Source: Carya illinoinensis (lineage: Eukaryota > Streptophyta > Magnoliopsida > Fagales > Juglandaceae). Taken from it: 64,000 nt of DNA. The notes beneath the pieces were generated by a model. That model worked only from the letters and a program-made list of their open reading frames with translations, did no database searches and was not told the origin of the DNA. Position numbers and translations under genes: made by a program. Positions 9,490 to 20,434 of this stretch are shown here, piece after piece. Position 1 is the stretch's first letter. Every line of letters begins with the position of its first letter. The stretch covers positions 2,606,501-2,670,500 of the forward strand of contig NC_056764.1 of NCBI RefSeq assembly GCF_018687715.1, given 5' to 3'.

Positions 9490-12400
9490 ACTAATGTGAC
9501 ACCCCCATATTCCGTTTGGGATCGGACGAACATTTGAAGCGTCGAGACATGCAACACAAGGTTACCTGCCCCCGTTCATGACATATAAGATGCAATGTTC
9601 CTGACATGCATCTAACATTATGCAATATTCGCAGCGGATACTTTTTTTTCTTTAGCAATATTATGCACCAAATTGAAAATATCCCAAATGCTTAAAACAT
9701 ACTTCACACATAAAGACCCATTGAATAGATCACAACACTAGTCCAAAATGGTTATGATCCAAAAAGTACTAAAAATGCAACTCCATTATACAAGTAGTAA
9801 TTTACATTAACTACTATATTAACATTGACGTCGCACCGTCGCTTAGTCAACTGTGTCTAGTTGATCAGCTCCTGATTCTCCTTCAGGTCCTGTAACAAGA
9901 TCTACCATTCGGGGGGAATGGTAGTTGGGATTACCAAAGTGAGATTTTCAGTAAATTAATAAAAAACTTCCACACAAGCTAATGATGCATGGATGACAGT
10001 AAAAGCATAAATGCATAATCAAATTCATAAGTAATTAAAGCATAACTTGGCGTACAACATAGCATAATTGACATAACTTAAATTGAAACATGAACTGAAC
10101 TTGACTTGACATGAATTTGATTTGAAACTTGACTTAACATGAAAAATACATATTCCACAGTTGTTGTGGCCCCATGTATTCTACGTGTAAATACATACTC
10201 CACAGTTGTTGTGGCCCCATGTATTCTACACAAACTTGACTTAACATGAAAAATACATACTTCACAGTTGTTGTGGCCCCATGTATTCTACGTGTAAATA
10301 CATACTCTACAATTGTTGTGGCCCCATATATTCTACACAAACTTGACTTAACATGAAAAATACATACTCCACAGTTGTTGTGGCCCCATGTATTCTACGT
10401 GTCACAATTGCTGTGTCTCACGTAGTGTATACGTCACAATTGCTGTGACCCCATACATAAGTAATCAAGATGAAACGTGACTGGAATACGAAATGACTGA
10501 AGCCCTGACGTAACATAACGTGACTTGAATATAACTTGAAATACATGACCAACTTGAGATAGAAACATTTCGTAACATGGCATAACATATAATGGACAAC
10601 ATATTTAACATGACATACTTGCAACAGTGAATATTACATGACTTGACATACATGTAATAGATGTCATACTTAGCATGACGTACTTGTAAGGTACAGTAAT
10701 ACATGACAGAATATATTATGTAACAGATAAAAAATTGATGACAGAATAAATTCTGTATAATAGAAAATTACGTGATAACTTGGCATGGCATGACATATAT
10801 GATTACACACATACATACACTGTAGTTCCTTTACTTAGCACACATACACAGTAGAGTGCTAGTAAGTTAAAAGCTAACTTACCTTGATCTCTGCGTTTCT
10901 TATAAAACTTCAAGTGCGACCACGAGGAACTGTAATTAGTGATTCTAAAAGTTAGAACTAAATCACTAATAATTTGAAATATAGAAAATACTAACTTAAA
11001 GAGTAAAATTTTCATTTTACTCTCTACATGTGGGAAAGTGACCGTTTTACCCATAACTTAAGGATTTTGCATACTAACTCCAAAAGTTTCCAAAATTTAC
11101 ATTCCTCATGTAAATTTTGTCCTAAACTTAAATATCAATTCAGAAAAATTTAAAACAAAACACAACTATGAAGAACACACTATGGCCGAAACATCCATAG
11201 GCCATTTCCCTTGATTTTTGTTGCAATTCCTTTCAATTTCAAAACTCATGCTTAAACCAAAATTTTGCAACAAACATCTTCCAATCCTAAATTCAAAACC
11301 ATACTTAAAACATCCATTTAGAAAAAGTTAATAATTAACACCAAACTTTTTTGTAAAAAGATCCAAGCACTTGAATTACAAGTTTTGACTTTAAATCAAA
11401 ACATCTCCAAGAATTTCAAAAATCAAATCTTACTTCTAACATATTCATAATATCATCCTAACATCAACCATGCTTTAAATCATCAAACTAAAGTCACCAA
11501 AATCACAAAATAACATTTGGAGTTTTTGGTTTTACACTTAGTCCAAAAACAGAAACTTTTTCCTCAACTAGTTTTGATAAATCTCTTGATCTATGACTTA
11601 TAAATATATGATCTTCAAGCCAAACCATTACATGGTTTAAAAAGATGTCCTAAAACATATATAAGCTTCTAATTCAAGATCACATGGTTAGAAATTAACC
11701 AAAACATAAATTTAGCCAAGAATATCCACACTTTGGCTTATCTGAATATCTCTTTGCATAAAATTTCATATCTTTGAAACTAACATCAAATATCTTCAAA
11801 ATAATAATATAACATGTATATAAGATGTTTAGGATCCTCCAATAAAATTATCAAAGTCATTAGAATAGGTTTAGACCACCAAAGAGTTAAACTTTCTCAA
11901 AACAGAAACTGTTTTTCCTCTTCCAGTTTCTAAGTTTCTAAATCTAAGAAAATCTTTCATCAAAACCTTTAATCATGCAAAACTCCTCAACCAATAGTCA
12001 TATATACATGTTAACAATACTCCATAAAAATTTCGGACCAATATCTATCCATTAGCTTGGTCAAAAACTCCAAACTATAACATATTCTCCAGTTTATCTC
12101 CCAGAATGACCTTTCTATAGTTTACACAATATTTGACTGACCAAATGATCTTCAAATGGGACAAATAAGATATCCATGTAAACTAGATTAAAAAAGGAAC
12201 AACTTATATGAAAGAGATTTTATGATAAAACACTTACAACAGCTTCGAAATGGGCGTGCAAAAGACCTCCTAAAAGCTGTCCGAGAGAGAGTGTTTGATA
12301 TTCTTTCAATGGAAAGTGTAAATGAAGATAATTTCATGGGGAGAGGTGGCTGGAGATACTTATGGATGAGATATGGAAGAGATGAAGCTGGAGTTGAGAG

Positions 12401-12886
12401 TTGAGTGTAGTTTTCTCCTACCCAAAATATCTATAAAAGATTATCTCATAATATTCTATCCAATAGTATCTACAAAAAATCAACTTAAGATATTTTTATC
12501 TAATAATATCTATAAAAATCAACTCAAAATATTTTTACCCAATAGTATTCATGAAAATTACCTCAAAATATTTCTTTTTATCCAATAATATCTACAGTTT
12601 TGAACATACGTTTTGACCGAAAATATGAAAAAATGTTATTGCGCCATAAGACTTTAAATAACCCTCCGAGTCTAATGGCACAAACCATAATACATTTTGA
12701 CACTTCTAACTATCTCCAATAATCAAAAACACACTTCTGATACCATAGTAAATAATAACATTAACTATGTAGTTAGACAAAAACCTATACGATTAATGGA
12801 TTCGTGAAAACTTATGGGGTTTTCACGAGGTTCCTAAAGTTAATAGAAATTTCACAATTGAATTTCTAGCGGGTTGTTACAACTAA
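9490..12886. mobile_element. Solo LTR (probable Ty3/Gypsy) with 5-bp target duplication
   Basis: A 3387-bp unit, 9495-12881, starts TGTGACACCCCC and ends GGGTTGTTACA, so it is bounded by TG...CA. Perfect target duplications actaa lie at 9490-9494 and 12882-12886. No gag or pol reading frame occurs inside, and there is no second LTR, so this is a solo LTR left by LTR-LTR recombination. The TGTGACACC start and the length suit large chromovirus-type Gypsy LTRs (inference). Contains an ordered tandem repeat at 10134-10440. Confidence 0.85.
10134..10440. repeat. Higher-order tandem repeat inside the solo LTR
   Basis: Five copies of a module containing gttgtggccccatgtattct start near 10156, 10201, 10263, 10308 and 10370. 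Spacing alternates 45, 62, 45, 62 bp, giving a 107-bp two-module unit. Two degenerate cacaattgctgtg copies follow (about 10400-10445). The array yields a repetitive minus-strand open frame with no coding meaning. Confidence 0.85.
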
Positions 12887-15800
12887 CACACAAAAACAGT
12901 ATAAACAAAAAAAAAAAAAACACTTTTGAGAATTTAAGTCTGAAATTCTATATAATCATGAAGGAGATTTCATGCATGTGGCATGCATAAGATTCAAATG
13001 ACATTTAACTTTTAACTACCACCTCATAGTTTTTTTCCTCTATTGTTACAGTCATAAAGATTTTTTACTAATAAAAAAATCTTAATTGATAAGCATAAAA
13101 TTAAGACCCAAGTATTGTACATTTCATCTCGTGAAGTACATTTCATCTTCTGAAGTTATTGTAAAATTTTCTAAACCAACTATAACATTTTTTATTTTAA
13201 AGTCTAATCCAGCTATAACATTTATTTGCATGAATAGCAATCAAATAGTAAAATAATCAGATGTTACAGATCAAATAGTAAAATTTTCAGATGTTATAAG
13301 CAAACATGAGTTGGTTTTCAGATATTACAGATCTCAAAAATACAATACCAGAATTAATGTAGTTGCTAGAGCCGAAGGCAAGACTGAGTGCATCTTAGAA
13401 AATCAGCAAAAAAATCACAAAATAAATAAAACCAAAGTCAGTCCTATGCAAAATAATAATACACAAAGTAACTCAATAAGATCATCAATATGCATTGGAA
13501 GTCATCCATAAAGGAACTCAGTTTAGCACACAAAGTGTTGGACCATGACTTCAAGAAAATATTAGAAGGGCTACCACAGCTGATCATGTCACAAAATAAT
13601 TTCGTATTACATTTATATGAAAAATGGAAATATGATCAATATTGTTTATTATCAAAGTGTGAAAGTTTCTATAATAATATCAATGGTGTGTTAGCATTGC
13701 CAATAAATGAGATTTCAAATGAATTTTTGCATATAGTAGTTGTACGTGATTAATCTAAAGCTAGTTTCAAATTATGTTAGGTCTTAATACCAACAACAGC
13801 AACTAGCATAATGACAAACAAATAACATCTTTGCATTTCTCTTGAGACTTCAATTAATGTACATGTCTCTTGATTTCTGAAAGTTGGATCTTTCAATGTT
13901 GAGAAAGTTGGATCTAAAAGTATGTCGTGATTCTATAGTTTGCTAATCAAATTAATCGTGGCACTTTGAAACTGTTTCACACACAAGCAAGGTCCAAATG
14001 GCAAAGAAACAATAATGAATAAACTCAGAAACCAAGAAATACTTGTAAGCATACTGAAAATTACACAACACAAAATTATGAATACATATAAAACAGGGTA
14101 CTATCCCCGTAAGAGTGCAGTAGGAGCCCGAGCCCACATCACTTGAGAATAGCGACAAACTCAAAAACACTGCAAGTAAATTTGCAATTGTACTAGGGTC
14201 TCATGCTAAGCTTGATGGCTGCTTTGAAGATCTCAGCATCCTGGATGTGGGTTGTATATGGTGAAGATTCGAAACACTAACAAAATAATGCCCTTTTCTA
14301 GAGTTACAATGAATCACATAAATGTTTTGGAGGCATACCACATGGATATCGCCTGAATGTGAGTCTCAAATTTTGAGGCTTGCTACTACTTCAGGAGTTG
14401 AAAAATTAAATAATACTCATTGAAGAAACGCAGTACTCTACACAAGATGGGAGTGGTATGGCTGCCTTTGGACTAAAAAGTACATTTTGGAAGATGTTTC
14501 CCAGAAAAGAAAAAGGTATCAGAAAGTATAAGAATAGAAACAACATTGACAAGAAGGATTCATAATACCTAGTGTCTATCTGATCATGATACCTGATGAA
14601 ATTAAGGATGTTTCATTTAATTACAATTAATCACAGGAATTATTATGTTTTTACAGGGTTTATTTGTGTGAGAGGATTTGACAGAAGAACAGGAGCTCCC
14701 AGATCCCTGGCAAAAAAGACTCCATCTTTCAGCAAATAAGATGAGTAGAAGATGACACAGAAGATGCAGCTAAAAGTATTCCTTAAATGTGTTTTGCGAT
14801 TTTGATATAGTTTGACATGAGGCAAACAACTAGGTGGATACATATCCGAGAGCTTCTTTGACACGATCTTATTGTAGTTATCAATTGTATTTAACAGAAA
14901 CAGAACAGTTGCATTAGAAACATATTTACACTTTTTTTTTAATCTCTTATTATTGTACTGATTCATAAACATATTAAATTATTCAGATCAAATGAAGATG
15001 ATTCTCGAAAAGTCATCCATCCAATGAAACCGTGATGCAGAATGCATGATGAGTTATTTATTATCAAATAATTAAGAGATAAATGAAACATAACAAACAA
15101 CTCTTAAGTTAATAATTTGAAAGAATGATGAACAAGAGCCATAGGAATTGAGTGACCAAGTATTGGAAGCTTGTGCATGTGTCTATCTATCTATCTTGGT
15201 CCCCAAAACACGCTTTTCTCTTGGATGTAATGCGCGGATCATTTTTGTCCTGATGATTTTCGCACGCATCTCTACCCTTCCCAAATTTCTCATGAACAAT
15301 ATGAGTAAAAAGGCAACATAAAACAGTGAGATTGTAATGCTAGTTTCTCACAAATTCGCACCATGTTGTGTCTGCCAAACCGAAGTCAGTAATAAAAAAA
15401 AAAAAAGCAGCAAAAAATCACAAAAAAATTAAACCAAAGTCAGCCCTATGCTAAATGAGTTCCATAAATTTTTCTTTATACAAAAACAGAGAGCAAAAGC
15501 CCCAATCGGGGCTGACCATAAATCAAAAACTGAAATAAAACTAGGGTTGCAGGAAAAACAAATTCAACGAACCTAAAAATGAACTTCAACACACGAATTT
15601 GTTCTGAGCTTGCGCTATACAAAATCGAAGATGATTCTGCTCCAATAATCGAAGGAAGGAAGAATAAAAAATATCTTGAAAACGAGAGAAAGAGAGAAAG
15701 GGGGAGAGAAAACATACGGGTTACCTTGGAGAAGAAGCTCGTGTGAAAATCGGTCCAGATCAAAGTGAGTCTTGTAAAGAATCTGAGTGCTGTTTCGGTG

Positions 15801-15990
15801 GATTGCGAGAAATGAAAAAGAGAGAAAAGGGGAGAGAAAACGCGAGGAGGAAAATGAAAGAGGGAAAATAAAAAGCTGAGTGGTTACTGAATTAAAACCG
15901 AGTAAAATATTTGAAAGATGAGTGTGCAGTAGCCCTTCATATTTAAAGGAAACCGTAGATTTACTATAGGTCAAAACTTCCCATTAACCG
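12887..15990. other. Right arm of the Harbinger element; no gene recognised
   Basis: AT-rich DNA with only short, unrecognised open frames; no transposase DDE motif was found on either strand. A segment of about 47-49 bp, with aaaccaaagtcag and cctatgc in common, occurs at 13403-13451 and again at 15407-15453. At 15660-15960 the minus strand is rich in CTCTTTC tracts with a possible splice donor (CAAGGTAACC near 15725), which resembles the 5' leader of a minus-strand gene, possibly the element's own. Confidence 0.45.
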
Positions 15991-16434
15991 GTTTGACTAA
16001 TCCAATGCAGCTCATTTTTACATATAGTCATCATTTTATGCATTTGCATTGGTTTTTGATGAAGCTAATGCCAATGTTCTAATTGATTGCTGATCAATTT
16101 TTTTATTATTTATTTCCTTTAGTGATTAATTTTTCTTGAGGGGGTGTTTTCAGACAAAGAAATTCGGTCGGGCTAACTCTCTAAAATAAATACATAAATT
16201 GATTGGGTTGGGTCTTTGGAGAGGCCGATCTAATGGGTCTCAAGATCTAGAAGCCTAAAATTACACGATTAACGGATGATTCGAGAGTATCCCAAATCCA
16301 ATTCAAGCACGTCGATTCACAGGACGCAACTCACAAACTCTCCTTTTCGCTCGCGAAGCTGTTGGAATCTGTCTTCGAAACTGAGTTTACGTGGCGTGCG
16401 CACCGATTTATCCAATTCGCATCATCGCTTAATG

Positions 16435-16436
<2 letters not shown>

Positions 16437-16469
<33 letters not shown>

Positions 16470-16495
16470 CCCCTCCCTCCCCCCCCCCCCCCCCC
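16437..16495. repeat. (CT)n microsatellite and C-tract
   Basis: About 28 nt of CT dinucleotides followed by a C-rich run, then a short GC-rich stretch. It lies 550 bp upstream of the C2orf69-like start codon, where a transcribed leader is expected. The remaining DNA from 16083 to 17043 shows no gene of its own. Confidence 0.85.
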
Positions 16496-17043
16496 GGCGC
16501 CGCGCACGCCGGCGTTGTTCGTATGCCATGCACTGCTTTGTTATTGTTTCAGTAATTGTTTCAAATTTAGTAGCAGCCTTCCTCTGTCACGTGAAAACTC
16601 GGAATGCACTTGAGCTGTTTGCCAAAATACCCAGGCCGACAAGAATGTTTATGTTGGGTTTGTACTCTATGATCTTAGTTGATGATTTAAATAATCTGAT
16701 TTACGTTAAGCTTGTCAGGCCTGATGAGGAAAACACGAGTTGATGTGCCCTCGCACGCGGTTTTTTCATGACTTGTACGCTGTGTTGCCGTCAATAGTGG
16801 TGCAGAGGAGAGAAAGCGAGCTTGCACAGAATTATGGTGAGGTCATTTCCCAAGTTTTCAGTCTCAATGACTATCTTTTAAATTGGAATCGTCAGCTAGC
16901 TAAAATATAACAAAAATTATCCAACTTCCTCAATTTTCGATCAAATATTCTGTAGCTAATTTCCTAAGTTTTGGGGGAGAATCTTTGAGGATTCTCGTTT
17001 CTAAAGTTCGATCCTATAATATTTCTGTAGAGTTCATGAATTC

Positions 17044-19076
17044 ATGGATCGTTGGTGTGGAGTTTTAAAGGTTCCATTGTGCTCTGATAGCGGCCCTTAC
17101 TATAGAGTTGCAGCGTCTCTGTGCCTCTCGCCCACTTCTAAAGCATTAGCCGTAAGTTCTGTTTTTATCTCTCACAGAAGAAAATTAAGGAGCTTTTTTA
17201 CATAATGCTGCTGATATATTTAGTATTGTATTCAGGGCTTCTCCTTCCTCTTACACTTAAATCCTATTCTTGAATCACTTTTTTTTTTTTTCCCAATTTT
17301 CTTTTCATTAAAGCATATCATTTGCCATCGCTTTCAAGGCCGGGCCTTTTGCTCAATGCGTTTGTGACCTGGTTGGTTCAGCCTACCCTGAATTCCAAAA
17401 CAAAATCAAACTCTGGTTGTTCTTTGCAGGTGCCTTCTGCAAATGCCATATTTTTTAATGGAGATCGCATTGAAGGGACTGGAAATTCAGTGATCGAGAG
17501 GCTGTCAGATCTAAAGACAATAGCTGGACTTCTGGTTTCAAAATTCGGAACTTCAGTCAATGCTTGGGTCTTCGAGTCTTCTATTTTTAATGGGCCTTTC
17601 GCTGTCTATAAAGATTTTATTCCATCTGTGAATCGATGGGGAGAGCCAAAATCATATAGCCCACTTGGATTCCCAGCATCTAGATCGACCATCTCACTCT
17701 TGTCAAATTGCCTTAATGAGGTACTTATGCTGATCAATTGTGTCTTTTGTCATTGTGATATATTATTAATGTGTTTGATATATGTCTGGTCTGTTTCCTG
17801 TATTGTAGCTTCCTAATGTTGTGTAAGGATTTCACCATTTAAAGTTAATGAAGTTTTAGTAGATGTAAATGCTTACTAGTTTGAGATGAAGAAATGCTTG
17901 GGCTCTTCCAAACTATTTCCAAGTACTTCTCCTCCTAAGCACTGAATCAATTCTTATATGATAACTGATCGAATCTTGCATTGGATTCTCACTTTGCGGC
18001 TCAAAAATTAATATTGGGTTTGTACAGAAAGAAGAAAGTGTTACCATCTTTTAACAATGAGGTCTTTCGTGAATTTTGCCACATTTAGGAAATTACAGTT
18101 AACATATTGGTTTTATACGGGAAAATAACTTGTAGCATACTTTTGAAAGGTTAGATTTTATGTGCTTATTATCATAGATATTTACTTATAAAAAAAAATT
18201 ATCATAGATATAGAAGATCCCATAACAAAAGCAAGATGTATCTATGCTAAAACAATTTGTAGATAATGATCCTATTGACGAATAAAGGCTGCACCTATTG
18301 TTCATTACGTTTTGGTGTAAACCATTCACAAGTAGTGTGAATGATTTATCTTGTTCCATTGAACTTGATAACAGCAGCATATCCTTGTGAACTAATCTGG
18401 AGACTCTTCTGAGTCTGTTTACCCTAATAGACGCCTAAGATTTAATGGTTACAATCATTTGATTTTTTTTTGTTGGCCATGGCAGGTAAAGAATGTAATT
18501 TCAAGGATAGAGGGAGAACAACAACCAACTAATGTACCTGCACTACATTTCTCTCAACCGAAAACACTCATACTTGGGTTTAGCAAGGGTGGTACTGTAA
18601 TTAACCAATTGGTTACCGAGCTTAGCTGCTCAGATGTCATGCTTACTGGGAATACATCTTACACTGAAGAACAGTCAAGAGGTGGTCAGTGTTCCAATTT
18701 CTCTGAAGCGATTAAAATCATTCCCGATACAGAAGAAACCCTTCTAAACAGTATCACTGAGGTTCATTACGTGGATGTTGGTTTAAATTCATCTGGTGCA
18801 TATCTCACTGATCATGCTGTGATTGAGAGAATATACAAACGCCTCAGCCAAGGAGCTAAAGGAATTCGTTTTCTTCTCCATGGAACTCCTAGGCAATGGT
18901 GTGACAGTAGGCGCAATTGGGTACGCACTGAAAAGGACAACTTGGTTCATATGCTTGAATCTGCAGCTCGGAGGAGTGGGGGAAAATTACAGGTCTGTGA
19001 GAGATTTTATTTTGCTGATAGGCCACCCAATATGCAGATGCATTTTGAAATAATTGAAAAGTTGAACGTTAGTTAA
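17044..19076 (+). CDS. C2orf69 / UPF0565 family alpha/beta-hydrolase-like protein
   Basis: Three exons, 17044-17151, 17430-17720 and 18486-19076, join in phase to give 329 residues with no internal stop. Family features: IFFNGDRIEG near residue 45; NAWVFESSIFNGPFAVYKDF near 82; the nucleophile-elbow-like GFSKGG (GxSxG) near 165; then VHYVDVGLN; then LHGTPRQWCDSRRNW near 275; and MHFEIIEKLN at the C-terminus. Human C2orf69 is a mitochondria-associated protein with a hydrolase-like fold; the plant protein's substrate and location are not known to me. Start chosen because ATG 17044 begins an exon whose 36 codons lead in phase to the conserved exon 2. A retroposed tail sits in intron 2. Intact and probably functional. 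Confidence 0.88.
18168..18211 (+). mobile_element. Micro-retroposon b, intron 2 of the C2orf69-like gene
   Basis: Repeats attatcatagatat (14 bp, identical) at 18168-18181 and 18198-18211 flank 16 nt, ttacttata followed by A residues. The insert matches the tail of the other micro-insertions. Confidence 0.75.
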
Positions 19077-20434
19077 ATGCTATGCAATTGGTATGTATGG
19101 AAATTAAGGTTTAATGGACAAAATTATGGTTCTGACTACAGCATTCTGATGGAAATTTGTGAAAAAAGAAGTTCAATTTGTATCACTAGAAACTTTATAT
19201 TTGCCTAGATAATAGTAGCTGATACCATGGAGATTGCTGGGTTCCTCGGTTTCAAACTACGAGTATGCATAGGCAATCTGGTTTTGGATCATATTTACAC
19301 GATAGGTCTACTCTGAAGTGTATAAAATTAGTTTCATCGTGATTCCAAGATGGAAATTGATTGTTTTGGTTGTCGTTAATTTGATGATGTAAAATGGAAT
19401 TTTCCAGTTGATTTTGAAATTTTGAGCATTCTTATGTTTTCTTTTTGAACAATTTAACTGGTCGTTAAAATAATTCATGCTTGTATCGATACCTCTATAT
19501 GGTATGATCATGGAAAGGAAAAGAGAGAGTAAAGGTTTTTTTTTTTTTTAATATATATATTTATAACGTTAAATATAGTTTTAGGATATGAGTTTTTTTA
19601 CGCTTCATTTGAAAAAAAAATATGGCTCATTTTTATTTATATGAATTATAAATTTGCTCAATTTTTTCAAAAGAATTATGTAAGCTTGTACGCTATAAAA
19701 TTGTACAAATAATTTCTCTTTTGATCAAAATTTTTGTTTTATTATATTAACAGTGATAGTAATATAGAAACTTTAAAAATGGAATATATTAAATGGAGAA
19801 AGAAATATTATAGTGTACTTAGTTTTTGGCAATACATATCATATATATATATATAAAGAAAATTTTATACAGCACATCACCATATAATTTTTATTCAATT
19901 ATACAAGATGCGATATATTTATCATAAAAAATCATTCAATAGTAATAAATATATTACATCTCATATATTGAAATGAAAGTAGAATGATAGTACGGTGTAT
20001 AACATTACTCTATAGATAATTATTTATATATATTTAATTATCTCTTATTTTAATTTTTTAAAATTTTAAACGGATAAGAAAGTCATTTAATTTATAACGC
20101 CACTTTATAAACATTAAACACATTCAAATTTTGTACTTAAAAAAAAAAAATTCAAAATTTTAGTATTGATCATGCATGACATGCCTCACCCTCACCCGAC
20201 CGACCCAAGTCAAGTTGGACCCCTTATTCCCCAGGGAGATTGGCATTAAACCCTAATCACCGCGGGAGACTGGTTCCCACTGCAGCCAAACAGAACTTTA
20301 CTGAGAAAGTTCCCCCTTTCCCCCCAAGAATAAAACAGCGGCGACTTCACAGTCACAGATTTAGCTCTCTGCTTCTCTGCTCTCTCTCTCTCTCTCGCCA
20401 ACACACGCGCAAGTCAATTTACTGAATTGCTTCA
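19077..20434. other. 3' flank of the C2orf69-like gene and promoter of the zinc-finger gene
   Basis: AT-rich spacer without a coding frame. From about 20200 it becomes GC-richer, with a CT-rich leader (20355-20400) before the zinc-finger gene. A possible old micro-insertion (cttaaaaaaaaaa between imperfect attcaaattttgta-like repeats, about 20122-20155) is too weak to call. Confidence 0.6.
20248..20256 (+). promoter_or_regulatory. telo-box (AAACCCTAA)
   Basis: AAACCCTAA lies 179 bp upstream of the zinc-finger gene ATG. Telo-boxes are common in promoters of broadly expressed plant genes, including those for RNA and translation factors. Position fits; function is inferred. Confidence 0.5.

Larger units (their letters stand above)
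7200..16082 (-). mobile_element. Probable PIF/Harbinger element interrupted by a solo LTR
   Basis: The left end is TAA (7200-7202) followed by gagcatccacattgacttc, a typical Tourist/Harbinger terminus. The right end reads, in reverse complement, gaacattggcattagcttc, followed on + by TAA (16080-16082). By eye about 20 of the first 26 bases match between the ends, and both are flanked by TAA, the usual 3-bp target duplication of this superfamily. Inside is a Harbinger-type Myb ORF1 pseudogene and subterminal tandem repeats. Without the 3.39 kb LTR the element would be about 5.5 kb, a normal size. No DDE transposase was recognised, and the ends are not identical, so the two termini could belong to two related elements. 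Confidence 0.55.

Noticed and set aside
10134..10340. Repetitive minus-strand open frame
   Set aside because: Produced by the tandem repeat in the solo LTR; no start context or homology.
15476..15974. Two overlapping minus-strand open frames of 95-119 residues
   Set aside because: CT-rich leader-like sequence with low-complexity Phe/Ser/Leu translation; no protein homology recognised.
16362..16613. + strand open frame with Leu-Ser and poly-Pro runs
   Set aside because: Translation of the CT microsatellite and C-tract in the leader of the C2orf69-like gene.
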